NCBI GenBank assembly: GCA_003225495.1
Contig: QIAJ01000018.1
Location: 1-47,564, forward strand
Reading direction: 5' to 3'
DNA: 47,564 nt
DNA from: Acidobacteriota bacterium
Lineage (GTDB): Bacteria > Acidobacteriota > Terriglobia > Terriglobales > Acidobacteriaceae
Every line of letters starts with the position of its first letter. Within the stretch, counting starts at the first letter, position 1. The notes below the pieces were generated by a model, which was not told where the DNA came from, made no database searches, and saw only the letters and a program-made list of their open reading frames with translations. Both the position numbers and the translations under genes were made by a program. Below, piece by piece: positions 7,775-17,353 of the stretch.

Positions 7775-8710
7775 ATGGCTTTGGCGCTGGAATATGAAGG
7801 GATCTCGAAAGAATACTGCTCCTGGTCCCGCCGGCGGCCGGTGCGTGCGTTGCAGCAGTTTTCACTCTCCGTGGAGCGCGGAGAAGTGTTCGGCTTCCTT
7901 GGCCCGAACGGTGCTGGAAAGAGCACCGCAATTCACCTCGCCATGGGATTCATGCGGCCTACGTCGGGTGCTGGACGAATGCTTGCGAAACCATTTGGAG
8001 ATGCCGGCACCCGCAGGCGTGTGGGCTTCCTCGCCGAAAATGTCTCTCTTTACCATCGGCGGGCCGAAGCTGCCATCGGTTTCTATGGCGGCCTCAACGG
8101 ACTACACGGGCCGGCGCTCGATCGAGGCGTGAAGTCGGCGCTTGAGGCTGTGGATCTTCACTCTGAGGCGGGAAGAAGTGTCAGCCAATTCTCCCGCGGT
8201 ATGTTGCAGCGGATGGGACTCGCGCAGGCGCTGGTAAACGATCCGGAGTTGCTGATTCTCGATGAGCCTACATCGGCGCTTGATCCGGCTGCTCGCGTAT
8301 CGATTCGCGAGTTGCTGCTCGGGTTTCGAAATCAGGGCAAAACAATATTTCTCAGTTCGCACCTGCTTTCGGAAGTAGAACTGGTATGCGATCGGGTGGC
8401 GATTCTCAGCCATGGAAGGCTGTTGCGTATCGGAACACTAAAAGAAATGCTAGCGACTACGGGTCAGGTCGAGATTGTCGCGCATTCGATTTCAAACACC
8501 GTCTTTACAGATTCGATGGTCGATGGTGAACGACTGAGATTTACAGTTCCAATCGGCCGGCAGCGCGAAGCGATTGAACGTGTTTGGTCTGAGGGCGGGG
8601 AAGTCGTCAGCATTAATCCGGTGCGCAGGTCGCTGGAAGAGTTGTTTCTGGAATTGACGAATCCGGTGCCTAATGATGTTGTTGCGGGGGAGTCCGGGAC
8701 AGTGTCGTGA
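7775..8710 (+). CDS. ABC transporter ATP-binding protein
   Basis: A 311-residue ATPase of an ABC-2-type exporter. Walker A GPNGAGKST (about 43-51), Q-loop region GFLAENVSLYH, signature in an altered form FSRGMLQR (the canonical SGGQ becomes SRGM), Walker B ELLILDEPTSALDP and switch His in LSSHLLSE. The last 80 residues form the usual accessory domain of exporter ATPases. It overlaps the permease gene by four bases (GTGA), so the two are co-translated. It lacks a Shine-Dalgarno and starts right behind a strong promoter. Substrate unknown. Confidence 0.92.
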   Translation: MALALEYEGISKEYCSWSRRRPVRALQQFSLSVERGEVFGFLGPNGAGKSTAIHLAMGFMRPTSGAGRMLAKPFGDAGTRRRVGFLAENVSLYHRRAEAAIGFYGGLNGLHGPALDRGVKSALEAVDLHSEAGRSVSQFSRGMLQRMGLAQALVNDPELLILDEPTSALDPAARVSIRELLLGFRNQGKTIFLSSHLLSEVELVCDRVAILSHGRLLRIGTLKEMLATTGQVEIVAHSISNTVFTDSMVDGERLRFTVPIGRQREAIERVWSEGGEVVSINPVRRSLEELFLELTNPVPNDVVAGESGTVS

Positions 8711-9417
8711 GACCGATCGTTCTTATCGCAACTAACTTTGCGCGCGAGCAGCGCTGGCCGCTGTTTTTCCTTTTGCTATGGGTGGTGGGATGGGCCACAT
8801 TTGGAATTTTTGCCGACCCTCGCTCCGGTCCGGACGATGCACTGATGATTTTCCGGCAACTGGCGGTGTACTCGGTAACGTTCGGTCTATTCTTCGGGAG
8901 TTCTGCGATTCATTCCGACCAGCGGTCACGTCGCATCCTGGCTGTCCTGTCAAAAGGGATATCGCGCGGACAGTATGTTGCAGGATTGCTTGCAGGGATC
9001 GCGCTGGTACTCGGGATCTTTTGTTTCTGCATGGGATTCACGGCCAGTTGGCTGCTGGGCCGTTATGGCTTCAGCGAAAGCGCAATGTGGTTTGGAATGC
9101 TGGCGTTGTGGACAGTCTGCACCCTGACAGCATCGCTCACCCTCTTGCTGTCGACATTTTTACCTCCGCTGTTCGCTGCAATAGGAGCGGGGGTGTTGGC
9201 CGGCATTCCCGCCCTGCTGGCCTTGCGCGGAGATACATTCTCGAAATACGTAATTCCAGTCCATGGCCTGCTGGAGCCGTTGATCGGGGCAGATTTCGCC
9301 GAGAGCTGGAATGCAAGTATCGGCCTGGTGCTTTTGGCGTGGATTGAAGTGGCGGTCTTCTCGCTGGGAGCTGCTTGGATCTTTTCGAGACGGGATCTGT
9401 CTGTATCTGTCGAGTGA
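8707..9417 (+). CDS. ABC-2 type transporter permease
   Basis: A 236-residue integral membrane protein starting at GTG 8707 inside the stop of the ATPase gene. About six hydrophobic segments are visible: roughly 15-35, 50-70, 85-110, 125-150, 155-170 and 200-225. RSRRILAVLSKGISRGQYVAG after TM2 is the cytoplasmic coupling region typical of ABC-2 permeases, here described only by its Arg-rich loop. It forms the membrane half of the exporter with the preceding gene. The transported substance cannot be deduced. Confidence 0.85.
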   Translation: MRPIVLIATNFAREQRWPLFFLLLWVVGWATFGIFADPRSGPDDALMIFRQLAVYSVTFGLFFGSSAIHSDQRSRRILAVLSKGISRGQYVAGLLAGIALVLGIFCFCMGFTASWLLGRYGFSESAMWFGMLALWTVCTLTASLTLLLSTFLPPLFAAIGAGVLAGIPALLALRGDTFSKYVIPVHGLLEPLIGADFAESWNASIGLVLLAWIEVAVFSLGAAWIFSRRDLSVSVE

Positions 9418-9444
9418 GGACGAGGAATGCGGGAGAATCGTGCT

Positions 9445-10290
9445 TTAGGACGCCAGCACATGCGGCACTATCTTCGTTCTGCCGGAGTCATTGGCAAATT
9501 GAAACTCAAAAGTCTCATTAACCCACGGCCCCAGCAAGGTAATCCTGACCATGAAGTGTTGGCCTACAAGCAAGTGTTCCGGTTTTTTCATTAGCGGATA
9601 GTGGAAGTTTTCATTGTTGAATGCGTAAAACTCTCCCGTCTGGTCATCTCTAAACGCAATGTCCAGACTGTGTCCTTCCTCGATCCCAAACTCCATCCTG
9701 AGAGGGTCAGTCGGGGACCGGCGCCAGTCTCGAATCGATGGCTGGTCAGTATCGGCCCACCTGCCGTCGATTGCCAACAATAATCGGCCGGCCGGTATAG
9801 GTTCAAAAAAACGCAACTTAACCCGAACATCACGGGCGACGGAATTTGGGTAAGGTCCCTGCGGCTGGTTTACAAACCGCACCGCCATGAATGAGACAGT
9901 ATTCATTACATTGCCAACCGCTTGGACATCGACAGGCGCAATATAGGCCGCTTCCGGCTCGCGAAGGACAATATGTGGCCTGGCCTCCTCAATCTGTTTC
10001 AGCTTGATGTGGTATTCGTTGCGTTGAATCACTTCTTTGCGAATTACCCGCGCTGCCCCTTCAACCACGAGGAAAATATTAGCGCCGAGCAGAACGATGA
10101 TTTTCCAGTGCAATGGAAGATCATTGAGAAAGGCGAGATGGTTAAACAAGCTCTCGGTTTCCGGAAATATCCGGGTAACTGAATCGCTCCATGCAAGTAC
10201 GGCGATTACTGCATTGACGACCCACGTTAGCGGGCTCCCCAAAGTCGCTCCCCAGACCGAGCGGCGGCTCATATGTAGCGGGACTTCCAT
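9445..10290 (-). CDS. Uncharacterised membrane-anchored protein
   Basis: A 281-residue protein I do not recognise. Two hydrophobic segments (about 20-36 and 62-80) precede a short charged linker (IRKEVIQRNEYHIKLKQIEEA) and a soluble region of 170 residues rich in short beta-type stretches and aromatic residues (VKLRFFEP, FRDDQTGEFYAFNNENFHYP). The architecture suggests a cytoplasmic or periplasmic beta-sandwich domain anchored by two helices. The gene converges on the ABC exporter and is followed by nuoN; neither tells its role. The ATG at 10290 has no Shine-Dalgarno but a TACAAT box ends nine bases upstream. Confidence 0.7.
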   Translation of the reverse strand: MEVPLHMSRRSVWGATLGSPLTWVVNAVIAVLAWSDSVTRIFPETESLFNHLAFLNDLPLHWKIIVLLGANIFLVVEGAARVIRKEVIQRNEYHIKLKQIEEARPHIVLREPEAAYIAPVDVQAVGNVMNTVSFMAVRFVNQPQGPYPNSVARDVRVKLRFFEPIPAGRLLLAIDGRWADTDQPSIRDWRRSPTDPLRMEFGIEEGHSLDIAFRDDQTGEFYAFNNENFHYPLMKKPEHLLVGQHFMVRITLLGPWVNETFEFQFANDSGRTKIVPHVLAS

Positions 10291-10298
10291 GGGCGAAC

Positions 10299-10304
10299 AT
10301 TGTA
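10299..10304 (-). promoter_or_regulatory. -10 box before the uncharacterised membrane protein
   Basis: TACAAT on the minus strand, ending eight bases before ATG 10290. No good -35 at 16-18 bases was found. Fits a leaderless start. Confidence 0.35.
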
Positions 10305-10366
10305 CTCTTAGGTTAGGTGAAGTACGCAGTTAATGCAAAATAACGGACTAGCAGACGCGAAAGAAG

Positions 10367-11917
10367 TTATCGCTCTGGATTGTTGGAATAATTGATTAAA
10401 CTGCCGGAAACGGTTATTCCGTGAAGCAACTGACTGGCTGACTGGGTTGCATAGTCCAGGACCCGCCCCGGCAATACCCCTAGATAGAGCGTCGCCAGCG
10501 CGCACAGCCCGATGGCAAACCCCATGGCTGGCGGCGTCGGCATAACCGGGACTTCTCGACGCGGCTCGCTCATATACATCGAAACGATCACGCGCAGGTA
10601 GTAGTAGGCGCCTACCGCGCTGTTGACAAGTCCAATCACGGTCAGGCCGATCAGATTGGATTTCAGAGCCGCGCTAAAGATGTAGAACTTTCCGAAAAAC
10701 CCACCGGTGATCGGAATCCCGATCAGAGACATCAAGAAGAAAGTGAGGGTCGCAGCCAGCATCGGCGAACGGCGCCCCAGTCCGGCATAGTCTTCCAAGG
10801 TCAGATACTTCTCACCCGCATTCGCGAAGTGGCTGACGACTGCAAATGCGCCCACGTTCATGGCAGCATAGGCAGCGGTGTAGAACATCACCGCCGATGT
10901 ACCAAGTTCTGGTTGCGCGGCGAAAGCGACCAATACATATCCGGCGTGCGCGATCGAGGAATAGGCGAGCAGTCGCTTGATGTTGTCCTGCACGAGAGCG
11001 CCAACATTACCGAGGGTCATCGAAAGAGCGGCTGAAACCCAGATTACCCAGAAGCGCCCGGGAGCGTTGATTTCGAACATGACGCGCAGCAACACTGCGA
11101 ATGCAGCAGCTTTCGGTCCGGTCGACATCAGTCCGACGATGGGCGCGGGGGCTCCTTCGTAGACATCGGGAGTCCAAATGTGAAAGGGCGCGGAGGCGAC
11201 TTTGAACCCGAGGCCGATGAACATCAATGCCATAGCGACATACGCCAGTGCCGGTGTTCCACCTGAGCGCAGCGCGTTGCTAATAGCGTCAATATTCGTG
11301 GAACCGGTCGCGCCGAACATCATGGCGACGCCGTAGAGGAAAAACGCTGTCGCGAACGAGCCGAGCAGGAAGTACTTAAGGGACGATTCGCTGCTGGAAG
11401 CTTCGCGGCGGCGAAATCCGGCAAGAATGTACGTGGAGATCGAGGATATTTCCAGCGCGATGAAGATCAGAACCAGTTCGACCGCCGAGGACATCAGACA
11501 CATGCCGACGGTCCCGAACAGGATCAGACCATAATATTCACCGGCGCGAATACGCTGCACGGCCATGTACTCATAGGAACTCAGAATGGCCACCACCGCT
11601 ATCGCGATCACGAGTACGTGAAAGAAGATGCTGAAGCCATCCACGCGCACCATGTTCCAGAACGCGCTGCCGGGGTTTTGGGCCATCCAGTAAGTGGATG
11701 CCAGCGCGGCCAGCGCGCCGATGATCCCGATTGCACCCAGGGATTTGTGGCTGCGTTTCTCATCGAGCAGCGGGTCAACGACCATGATGATCATGCCGAA
11801 TACCGAGAGCACCAGTTCCGGCAGGATGCGCATATACTCCGCGCCGCTTGGAGCGGCAAATATCTGCGCTTGAGCGAGCAGGATTGGAAACGCATGAGCG
11901 AGCGTCGTCCAGCTCAT
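10367..11917 (-). CDS. nuoN: NADH-quinone oxidoreductase subunit N
   Basis: A 516-residue antiporter-like proton-pumping subunit of respiratory complex I. About 14 hydrophobic helices; the core Proton_antipo_M region is visible with ALEISSISTYILAGF, KVASAPFHIWTPDVYEGAP (the helix-7/8 Lys-containing region) and IKRLLAYSSIAHAGYVL. Full family length. Last gene of the nuo cluster, overlapping nuoM by four bases (11914-11917). No disruption seen. Confidence 0.95.
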   Translation of the reverse strand: MSWTTLAHAFPILLAQAQIFAAPSGAEYMRILPELVLSVFGMIIMVVDPLLDEKRSHKSLGAIGIIGALAALASTYWMAQNPGSAFWNMVRVDGFSIFFHVLVIAIAVVAILSSYEYMAVQRIRAGEYYGLILFGTVGMCLMSSAVELVLIFIALEISSISTYILAGFRRREASSSESSLKYFLLGSFATAFFLYGVAMMFGATGSTNIDAISNALRSGGTPALAYVAMALMFIGLGFKVASAPFHIWTPDVYEGAPAPIVGLMSTGPKAAAFAVLLRVMFEINAPGRFWVIWVSAALSMTLGNVGALVQDNIKRLLAYSSIAHAGYVLVAFAAQPELGTSAVMFYTAAYAAMNVGAFAVVSHFANAGEKYLTLEDYAGLGRRSPMLAATLTFFLMSLIGIPITGGFFGKFYIFSAALKSNLIGLTVIGLVNSAVGAYYYLRVIVSMYMSEPRREVPVMPTPPAMGFAIGLCALATLYLGVLPGRVLDYATQSASQLLHGITVSGSLINYSNNPER

Positions 11918-13347
11918 TGCCCCACCACCTTTGCGGCCATTTGGGCGAACGGCGCAAGCGCGGTTTGTACCGAGGGATCAATGGAACTCAGCCACAAAAT
12001 GGGAGCAACACCCATCAGCAGCGCCATTGCGGCCGCCGGCAATAATGCAGCCTTCTCGCGCAGGTTAAGGTCGGGCAGCACCTTGTTCACGTCGTGCTTC
12101 ACGACGCCGAAAAAGACCCGCTGATACATCCAGAGAAGGTAGCCTGCGCTCCAGATAATTCCGGTCGCCCCCAGGATTCCGTAGATCGGCTTCGCCTGAA
12201 AGGCTCCGCTCAATACCAGAAATTCTCCGATAAAGCCGTTGAGCAGCGGCAGCCCGACCGAGGCTAGCACCACAAACAGAAAGTACGCCGCGTATTTGGG
12301 CATCGGTGTGGCGAGCCCGCCAAAGTCCGAAATTTCGTAGGTATGCCGGCGCTCGTACAAAATGCCTGCCAGCATGAAAAGTCCACCGGTCGCGATACCA
12401 TGCGCCAGCATGACGAAGACAGCGCCGTCCAGCCCGGCCTGGGTGAAGCTGAATGTGCCGAGCACGACAAATCCCAGATGGCTGACCGAAGAGTAGGCGA
12501 TCAGCTTCTTCATGTTCGGTTGCACCAGCGAAACTAACGCGCCGTAAATGATGCCGATCAGCGCCAGCATCACGATCCACCAGGCATTTTGGTGCGACTG
12601 CTCCGGGAACAATCCAAGGTTGAAACGCAGCAGTCCATAGGTGCCCATCTTGAGAAGGACGCCCGCCAGCAGGACCGAGCCGGCAGTTGGAGCTTCCACG
12701 TGAGCATCTGGCAGCCAAGTGTGAAGAGGGAAGAGCGGAACTTTTACAGCGAAGGCAACGAAGAAACCAAGAAAGAGCCATTGGGCGGCAGCGGCGAAGT
12801 TTTCGACATGGCCGCCACGGATCGCATTCTGGATGTCGACGAAATCGAAACTGCCGGTCTTGCTGTAAAGCCAGATGATCGCGGCCAGCATGAAGACAGA
12901 CGCGATCATCGTGAACAGGAAATATTTGACGGCCGCATAGACGCGCCGCCCATGTCCGTACATGCCGATCAGCAGCGCCATCGGAATAAGCGTCGCTTCC
13001 CAGAAAAAGTAGAACAGGAAGAGATCCAGGGACGTGAAGACACCGATTAGCGCCGTTTCGAGCAGCAGCAGGAGGATGAAGAATTCTTTTACGCGCTCAT
13101 GAATCGAAGTCCACGAGATCAGCACGCACAGGGGCGTAAGGAAAGTGGTCAGTACGACCAGCCAGACGGAGATGCCGTCGATCCCCATATGGTAGTGAAT
13201 GTTGGGCGTGGTGATCCATTGCTTGTTGATCTCGAACTGGAAACCAGCGGCGCTGCGGTGCAGGTGCACTGGCAGATGCAGGGACGCGACGAATGCCAAG
13301 AGAGAAATGGCAAGGGCGAAGAGCTTGATGCAGCAAACTTCCGGCAA
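11914..13347 (-). CDS. nuoM: NADH-quinone oxidoreductase subunit M, main part, 5' end out of frame
   Basis: 477 codons of proton-pumping subunit M. From the first alignable residues (IKLFALAISLLAF) onward it is typical: MGIDGISVWLVVLTTF, WEATLIPMALLIG, KVPLFPLHTWLPDAHVEAPT and KKLIAYSSVSHLGFVVLG. The frame can begin only at a poor TTG (13347), and a stop TGA lies six codons before that. The expected N-terminus is instead found in another frame starting at ATG 13402, which overlaps the nuoL stop as ATGA, the spacing expected for the native start. About 10-11 residues of the usual first loop are missing at the switch. See the entry at 13345-13402. Confidence 0.9.
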   Translation of the reverse strand: MPEVCCIKLFALAISLLAFVASLHLPVHLHRSAAGFQFEINKQWITTPNIHYHMGIDGISVWLVVLTTFLTPLCVLISWTSIHERVKEFFILLLLLETALIGVFTSLDLFLFYFFWEATLIPMALLIGMYGHGRRVYAAVKYFLFTMIASVFMLAAIIWLYSKTGSFDFVDIQNAIRGGHVENFAAAAQWLFLGFFVAFAVKVPLFPLHTWLPDAHVEAPTAGSVLLAGVLLKMGTYGLLRFNLGLFPEQSHQNAWWIVMLALIGIIYGALVSLVQPNMKKLIAYSSVSHLGFVVLGTFSFTQAGLDGAVFVMLAHGIATGGLFMLAGILYERRHTYEISDFGGLATPMPKYAAYFLFVVLASVGLPLLNGFIGEFLVLSGAFQAKPIYGILGATGIIWSAGYLLWMYQRVFFGVVKHDVNKVLPDLNLREKAALLPAAAMALLMGVAPILWLSSIDPSVQTALAPFAQMAAKVVGQ

Positions 13348-13402
13348 GTGGAATGAACGTCACCAGCGAGAGAATGTACGGATTGAGGCTCGCGGTATTC
13401 AT
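13345..13402 (-). pseudogene. nuoM: Detached 5' end of nuoM (frameshift/deletion)
   Basis: ATG 13402 overlaps the nuoL stop codon (ATGA), the usual translational coupling. The first residues [12 protein letters not shown] and LVTFIPLAGSLL are a normal NuoM N-terminus (first transmembrane helix). After GSLL the frame changes to a sequence without similarity (HQALRPCHF...), while the family sequence resumes at once in the next frame with IKLFALA. The usual LLLxxPR-type segment between them is absent. A deletion of length 3n+2 (about 32 bases if the normal loop has 11 residues) explains both facts. Confidence 0.75.
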
Positions 13403-15363
13403 CGCACCCCCATCCAGACCATGTAGGCGATCACAGCCGCGCCGCCGGCAGCGACCCATCCAGCGTAGGAACGAAGATTGCCGGACTGCATGTGGCGCAC
13501 TCTATCGGAGACATGGCGCGCGGAGTCAGCGGCATTATTTACCGAAGCATCGACCACACCTTGGTCCACGCCTTTCCAGAGGATTTCGGTGGACCCTTCA
13601 AGTAACGGTTTTACAAACAGCGAAGCGTACAGTTCGTCAACGTAATACTTGTTGACGACAGCTTGGTAGAAGGCGCCGAAGCGAGTGGCGATGCGTTCCG
13701 GAAGTTCCGGGCGGCGGCTGTAGAGAAAGTACGCCAGGAACCAGCCGGCGAAAGCAACTGTCACGGACACTCCCATCAGAAAGAACTCCATGCCTTTGCC
13801 TGCGGCTTCTCCGCTAGCTTCTGCGACGATTTCAGCGCCGGGAGCAGTGTTAAAAACCGGAGCCAAGAAGTGCTCGAATCCGTTGCCGATTCCAACCAAG
13901 CCGCCAACCACCGACAAAATCGCGAGCACGACCAATGGCCCGAGCATGACCCATGGGCTTTCGTGAGGCAGGCCGTGACCGTGTCCATGACCGTGATCGT
14001 CGTGGCCATGAGTTTCGCTCGACCGTGAGCCGCGATAGTCGCCCGCGAACGTCATATACAACAGGCGGAACATGTAGAAGGAAGTGATGAAAGCCGTGAT
14101 CACTCCGATCAGCCAATACAGCGGGTTTGCATTGTAAGCCCGCCACAGAATCTCGTCCTTCGACCAGAAGCCCGCCAGTGGCGGAATCCCGGCAATTGCC
14201 AGGGTGGCAATCCCCATGGTGCCGAATGTCCACGGCATGAACGACCGCAGCCCACCCATCTTTCGCATGTCTTGCTCACCGCCAACTCCATGAATCACTG
14301 AACCTGCCGCGAGAAAGAGCAGCCCTTTGAAAAAGGCGTGCGTCATGAGGTGGAAAATGCCCGCCGAGAACGCGGCCACGCCGCACGCCATGAACATGTA
14401 TCCGAGTTGGGAAACGGTTGAATAGGCGAGAACTTTCTTGATGTCGGTTTGGGCGATGCCGATAGTCGCGGCAAAGAGCGCAGTCAGTGTGCCGATGACC
14501 GCGACTACGGTAAGAGCTCCGGGCGCGCGTTCAAAGATCACGTGCGATCGCGCCACCATGTAGACGCCTGCCGTTACCATGGTTGCGGCGTGAATCAGAG
14601 CGGAGACTGGTGTCGGGCCTTCCATCGCATCGGGCAACCAGACGTAGAGCGGAATCTGCGCGGACTTGCCGGCGGCTCCGACCATCAGCAACAGTCCGAT
14701 CGAAGTCAGCAGCCCGGTGCCCGCGACTTCCGGCTGCAAAGGTTGCACGGCAGCGAACACGCGCGTGAAGTCGAGAGATCCGAAATGCTGGATGATCAGG
14801 AACAGCGCAATCAGAAATCCGAAGTCGCCAATACGGTTGACTATGAATGCCTTCTTACCAGCAGACGCAGCTGAGTCCTTCGTGAACCAGAATCCGATTA
14901 GCAGATATGACGCCAGCCCCACGCCTTCCCAACCGATGAACATGAGGAGGTAGTTCTTCGCCAGCACCAGCGTCAGCATGAAGAACATGAACAGGTTCAA
15001 GTAAGACATGAAGCGGTAGTAGCCATCGTCATCCGCCATATAGCCGACAGAGTAGATGTGGATCAGGAAGCCGACGCCGGTGACGACCAGCAACATTACA
15101 AGCGAGAGCTGATCGAGATAAAAACTGAAGTCGGCCTCGAAATTACCGGCGCGAATCCAGTGGGCGAGATCGAAATAATACGGTGCCGATGCCGAGGAAA
15201 AACCGAATGCGATTTTGAGAGCGAGCAGGAACGCTGCGCCGCAGAAAACCAACGCAATGGTTGTGATCGCCTTTTTGGACGACCGGCGCCCGAAGACGCC
15301 ATTGATCGTCGCTCCCGCGAGCGGCAGGACCGGGAGCAGCCAGAGATAAGGGTTCTGCGTCAT
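13399..15363 (-). CDS. nuoL: NADH-quinone oxidoreductase subunit L
   Basis: A 654-residue proton-pumping subunit with the long C-terminal amphipathic helix typical of NuoL. Landmarks: [73 protein letters not shown] and a His-rich loop [12 protein letters not shown] around residue 452. That His stretch is common in loops and is probably not functional. It overlaps nuoK by four bases and nuoM's native ATG by four. Intact and of full length. Confidence 0.96.
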   Translation of the reverse strand: MTQNPYLWLLPVLPLAGATINGVFGRRSSKKAITTIALVFCGAAFLLALKIAFGFSSASAPYYFDLAHWIRAGNFEADFSFYLDQLSLVMLLVVTGVGFLIHIYSVGYMADDDGYYRFMSYLNLFMFFMLTLVLAKNYLLMFIGWEGVGLASYLLIGFWFTKDSAASAGKKAFIVNRIGDFGFLIALFLIIQHFGSLDFTRVFAAVQPLQPEVAGTGLLTSIGLLLMVGAAGKSAQIPLYVWLPDAMEGPTPVSALIHAATMVTAGVYMVARSHVIFERAPGALTVVAVIGTLTALFAATIGIAQTDIKKVLAYSTVSQLGYMFMACGVAAFSAGIFHLMTHAFFKGLLFLAAGSVIHGVGGEQDMRKMGGLRSFMPWTFGTMGIATLAIAGIPPLAGFWSKDEILWRAYNANPLYWLIGVITAFITSFYMFRLLYMTFAGDYRGSRSSETHGHDDHGHGHGHGLPHESPWVMLGPLVVLAILSVVGGLVGIGNGFEHFLAPVFNTAPGAEIVAEASGEAAGKGMEFFLMGVSVTVAFAGWFLAYFLYSRRPELPERIATRFGAFYQAVVNKYYVDELYASLFVKPLLEGSTEILWKGVDQGVVDASVNNAADSARHVSDRVRHMQSGNLRSYAGWVAAGGAAVIAYMVWMGVR

Positions 15364-15665
15364 AATTTGAGCAGGTTTACCTGGTCAACATTCAGGGTTT
15401 CTCGCGTCCGATACACAGCAATGATGATGGCGAGCCCGACGGCTGCTTCCGCCGCAGCGACTACCATTACGAAGAAGACAAAGATTTGTCCGCTGAGAGA
15501 GTGCCATTGCGCGGCGAATGCTACGAACGACAGGTTTACGCCATTGAGCATCAATTCAATCGACATGAAAATCGTGATGATGTTGCGCTTGATCAGGAAT
15601 CCGAGCACGCCGCACGTGAACAGGATTCCACTCAGAATCAGATAAGCAGAAAGAGGGATCGCCAT
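15360..15665 (-). CDS. nuoK: NADH-quinone oxidoreductase subunit K
   Basis: A 101-residue, three-helix membrane subunit (MrpC-like). Conserved glutamates appear in [12 protein letters not shown] and [11 protein letters not shown], both in the proton path. Overlaps the nuoJ stop by one base (TGATG) and nuoL's start by four. Usual family length, intact. Confidence 0.96.
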   Translation of the reverse strand: MAIPLSAYLILSGILFTCGVLGFLIKRNIITIFMSIELMLNGVNLSFVAFAAQWHSLSGQIFVFFVMVVAAAEAAVGLAIIIAVYRTRETLNVDQVNLLKL

Positions 15666-16231
15666 CAGCGCTCCCTTCCTGAAGCAACCAGTTCGCGCAC
15701 TTCGCGTTGAGCGGGCTCGGCAGCGCTTGGCCGGGCAACGGCTTCCGGTTTGCTTGCGAGTACTACTGCGCCCATGATGGCGATCAGGATCAAAACAGAA
15801 GTGACTTCAAACGGCAACAGAAAATCGCGGAAGAGAAGTCGCGCAATGGCCCGCGGATCGCCGGGCAGGGCGAACATAGAAACCGCTGCAGTGTTGGAAT
15901 GTCGCAGCAAAATCCAGGCAATCAGGACGCCGGCGATCATAACCCCCGGTACACCAAGCATCGCCGCAACTCGGCTGCCTTTGCTACGTACTTCCTCGCC
16001 CGCGTTCAGCAACATGATCGTAAAGATGAACAGCACCATGATCGCGCCGGCGTAAACGATCACTTGAATGGCAGCGACAAACTCCGCGCCCAGCAAAAGA
16101 TACTCGCCCGCCAGGGAAGCCATCACTACCACCAGCGACAGGGCGCTGTTGATGGGATGACGCTGCACCAGAAGGTTGACTGCGCCCGCTACGCAGATTC
16201 CGCCGAAGAATAGAAACAGGATCAGATGCAT
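15665..16231 (-). CDS. nuoJ: NADH-quinone oxidoreductase subunit J
   Basis: A 188-residue membrane subunit with five hydrophobic segments and the helix-3 segment [18 protein letters not shown] that contains the conserved pi-bulge region. Its ATG follows the nuoH stop by a single base. In most complex I operons nuoI lies between these two genes; here there is no room for it. The C-terminal 25 residues ([15 protein letters not shown]...) are a polar tail beyond the last helix. Confidence 0.95.
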   Translation of the reverse strand: MHLILFLFFGGICVAGAVNLLVQRHPINSALSLVVVMASLAGEYLLLGAEFVAAIQVIVYAGAIMVLFIFTIMLLNAGEEVRSKGSRVAAMLGVPGVMIAGVLIAWILLRHSNTAAVSMFALPGDPRAIARLLFRDFLLPFEVTSVLILIAIMGAVVLASKPEAVARPSAAEPAQREVRELVASGRER

Positions 16232-16232
16232 T

Positions 16233-17276
16233 TCAGTTCACGAGCCAAATTCCGGGCTTCAACGCAACTACCAGGGCTGCCAGGACCAGATTAGCAATTG
16301 CCGCCGGCAGTAAAACCTTCCAGCCAAATGCCATGAGCTGGTCATAGCGGAAACGTGGAAGCGTCCAACGCACCCAGACGTATAGAAACATAAAAAAGAA
16401 AACTTTCAGGCAGAACCACAAAACGGGCAGCAGTGACTGCACAATCGGTGGCCCGAATACCGGTCCCAGCCAGCCGCCGAAGAACAACAGCGTTGAGAGA
16501 CAGGCCACCGTCACCATGTTGGAGTATTCAGCCATGAAGAACATGGCGAATTTCATTGCACTGTATTCGGTGTGATAGCCGGCAACCAGTTCCGACTCGG
16601 CTTCCGGGAGGTCGAATGGAGTGCGATTAGTCTCCGCATATGCCGAAATCAGATAAATGAAGAACGCCAGCGTCCCAAATGGAAAGAAGAAAAAATTCCA
16701 GTGCAGATGGTGCTGCTTGTTCACGATTTCCCGAAGGCTGAAGCTTCCCGCGAAAATGAGCACCGGGATCAGCGAAAGCCCTAGCGAAACCTCGTAGCTG
16801 ATCATCTGCGCGCTGGCGCGCAGGCCGCCGAGCAAAGAGTACTTGCTGTTGGAAGACCATCCGGCCAGGGCGATTCCGTACACGCCCATGGAAGTGATGC
16901 CGAGTACCACCAGCAGTCCGATATTTAAGTCGGTGATCTGCAATTGCGTGGTGATGGGACCGATGGTGATCGAGTTCCCAAACGGGATCACCGAAATTGC
17001 CGTGATCGCAAATACCACCGCAATGATCGGCGAAGCGATATAGAGCGTCTTGTAAACGTAGGGCTGGGTGAGATCTTCCTTGAAAATGAACTTCACTCCG
17101 TCGGCCAGCGGTTGCAGCAATCCGAACGGACCTACGCGCGTGGGACCCCACCGGTTCTGAATATGCGCAGACACTTTGCGCTCCAGCCAGACGCTGTACG
17201 CAACTGCCGTAAGCAGGACGAATACCACCGCCGCAGACTTAATGATCGAGATGATGGCAAAAGTCGTTATGCTCAA
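16233..17276 (-). CDS. nuoH: NADH-quinone oxidoreductase subunit H
   Basis: A 347-residue membrane subunit forming part of the quinone chamber. Landmarks: WLERKVSAHIQNRWGPTRVG, LQPLADGVKFIFKED, NRTPFDLPEAESELVAGYHTEYS and WVRWTLPRFRYDQLM. Eight helices expected and seen. Intact. It is separated from nuoG by a 77-base spacer that holds a GC-rich palindrome. Confidence 0.96.
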   Translation of the reverse strand: MSITTFAIISIIKSAAVVFVLLTAVAYSVWLERKVSAHIQNRWGPTRVGPFGLLQPLADGVKFIFKEDLTQPYVYKTLYIASPIIAVVFAITAISVIPFGNSITIGPITTQLQITDLNIGLLVVLGITSMGVYGIALAGWSSNSKYSLLGGLRASAQMISYEVSLGLSLIPVLIFAGSFSLREIVNKQHHLHWNFFFFPFGTLAFFIYLISAYAETNRTPFDLPEAESELVAGYHTEYSAMKFAMFFMAEYSNMVTVACLSTLLFFGGWLGPVFGPPIVQSLLPVLWFCLKVFFFMFLYVWVRWTLPRFRYDQLMAFGWKVLLPAAIANLVLAALVVALKPGIWLVN

Positions 17277-17315
17277 CGAAGTGTCCGTGATTTCCTGTGG
17301 TCTTGTTGGTGTGAG

Positions 17316-17333
17316 GCGGGCGCCCTCGCCCGC
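17316..17333. repeat. GC-rich palindrome between nuoG and nuoH
   Basis: GCGGGCG and CGCCCGC flank a four-base loop (7-bp perfect stem). No T-tract follows, so an intrinsic terminator is unlikely. It may be a REP-like dispersed element or an mRNA-processing hairpin. The same 77-base spacer carries GTTAGTTGTTAGT, a short direct repeat. Confidence 0.4.
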
Positions 17334-17353
17334 TTGCTGTTAGTTGTTAGTGA

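Noticed and set aside
13097-13459. 120-codon frame overlapping nuoL and nuoM
   Set aside because: Only its residues 20-43 are real (NuoM N-terminus); the rest is out of frame after the nuoM lesion.
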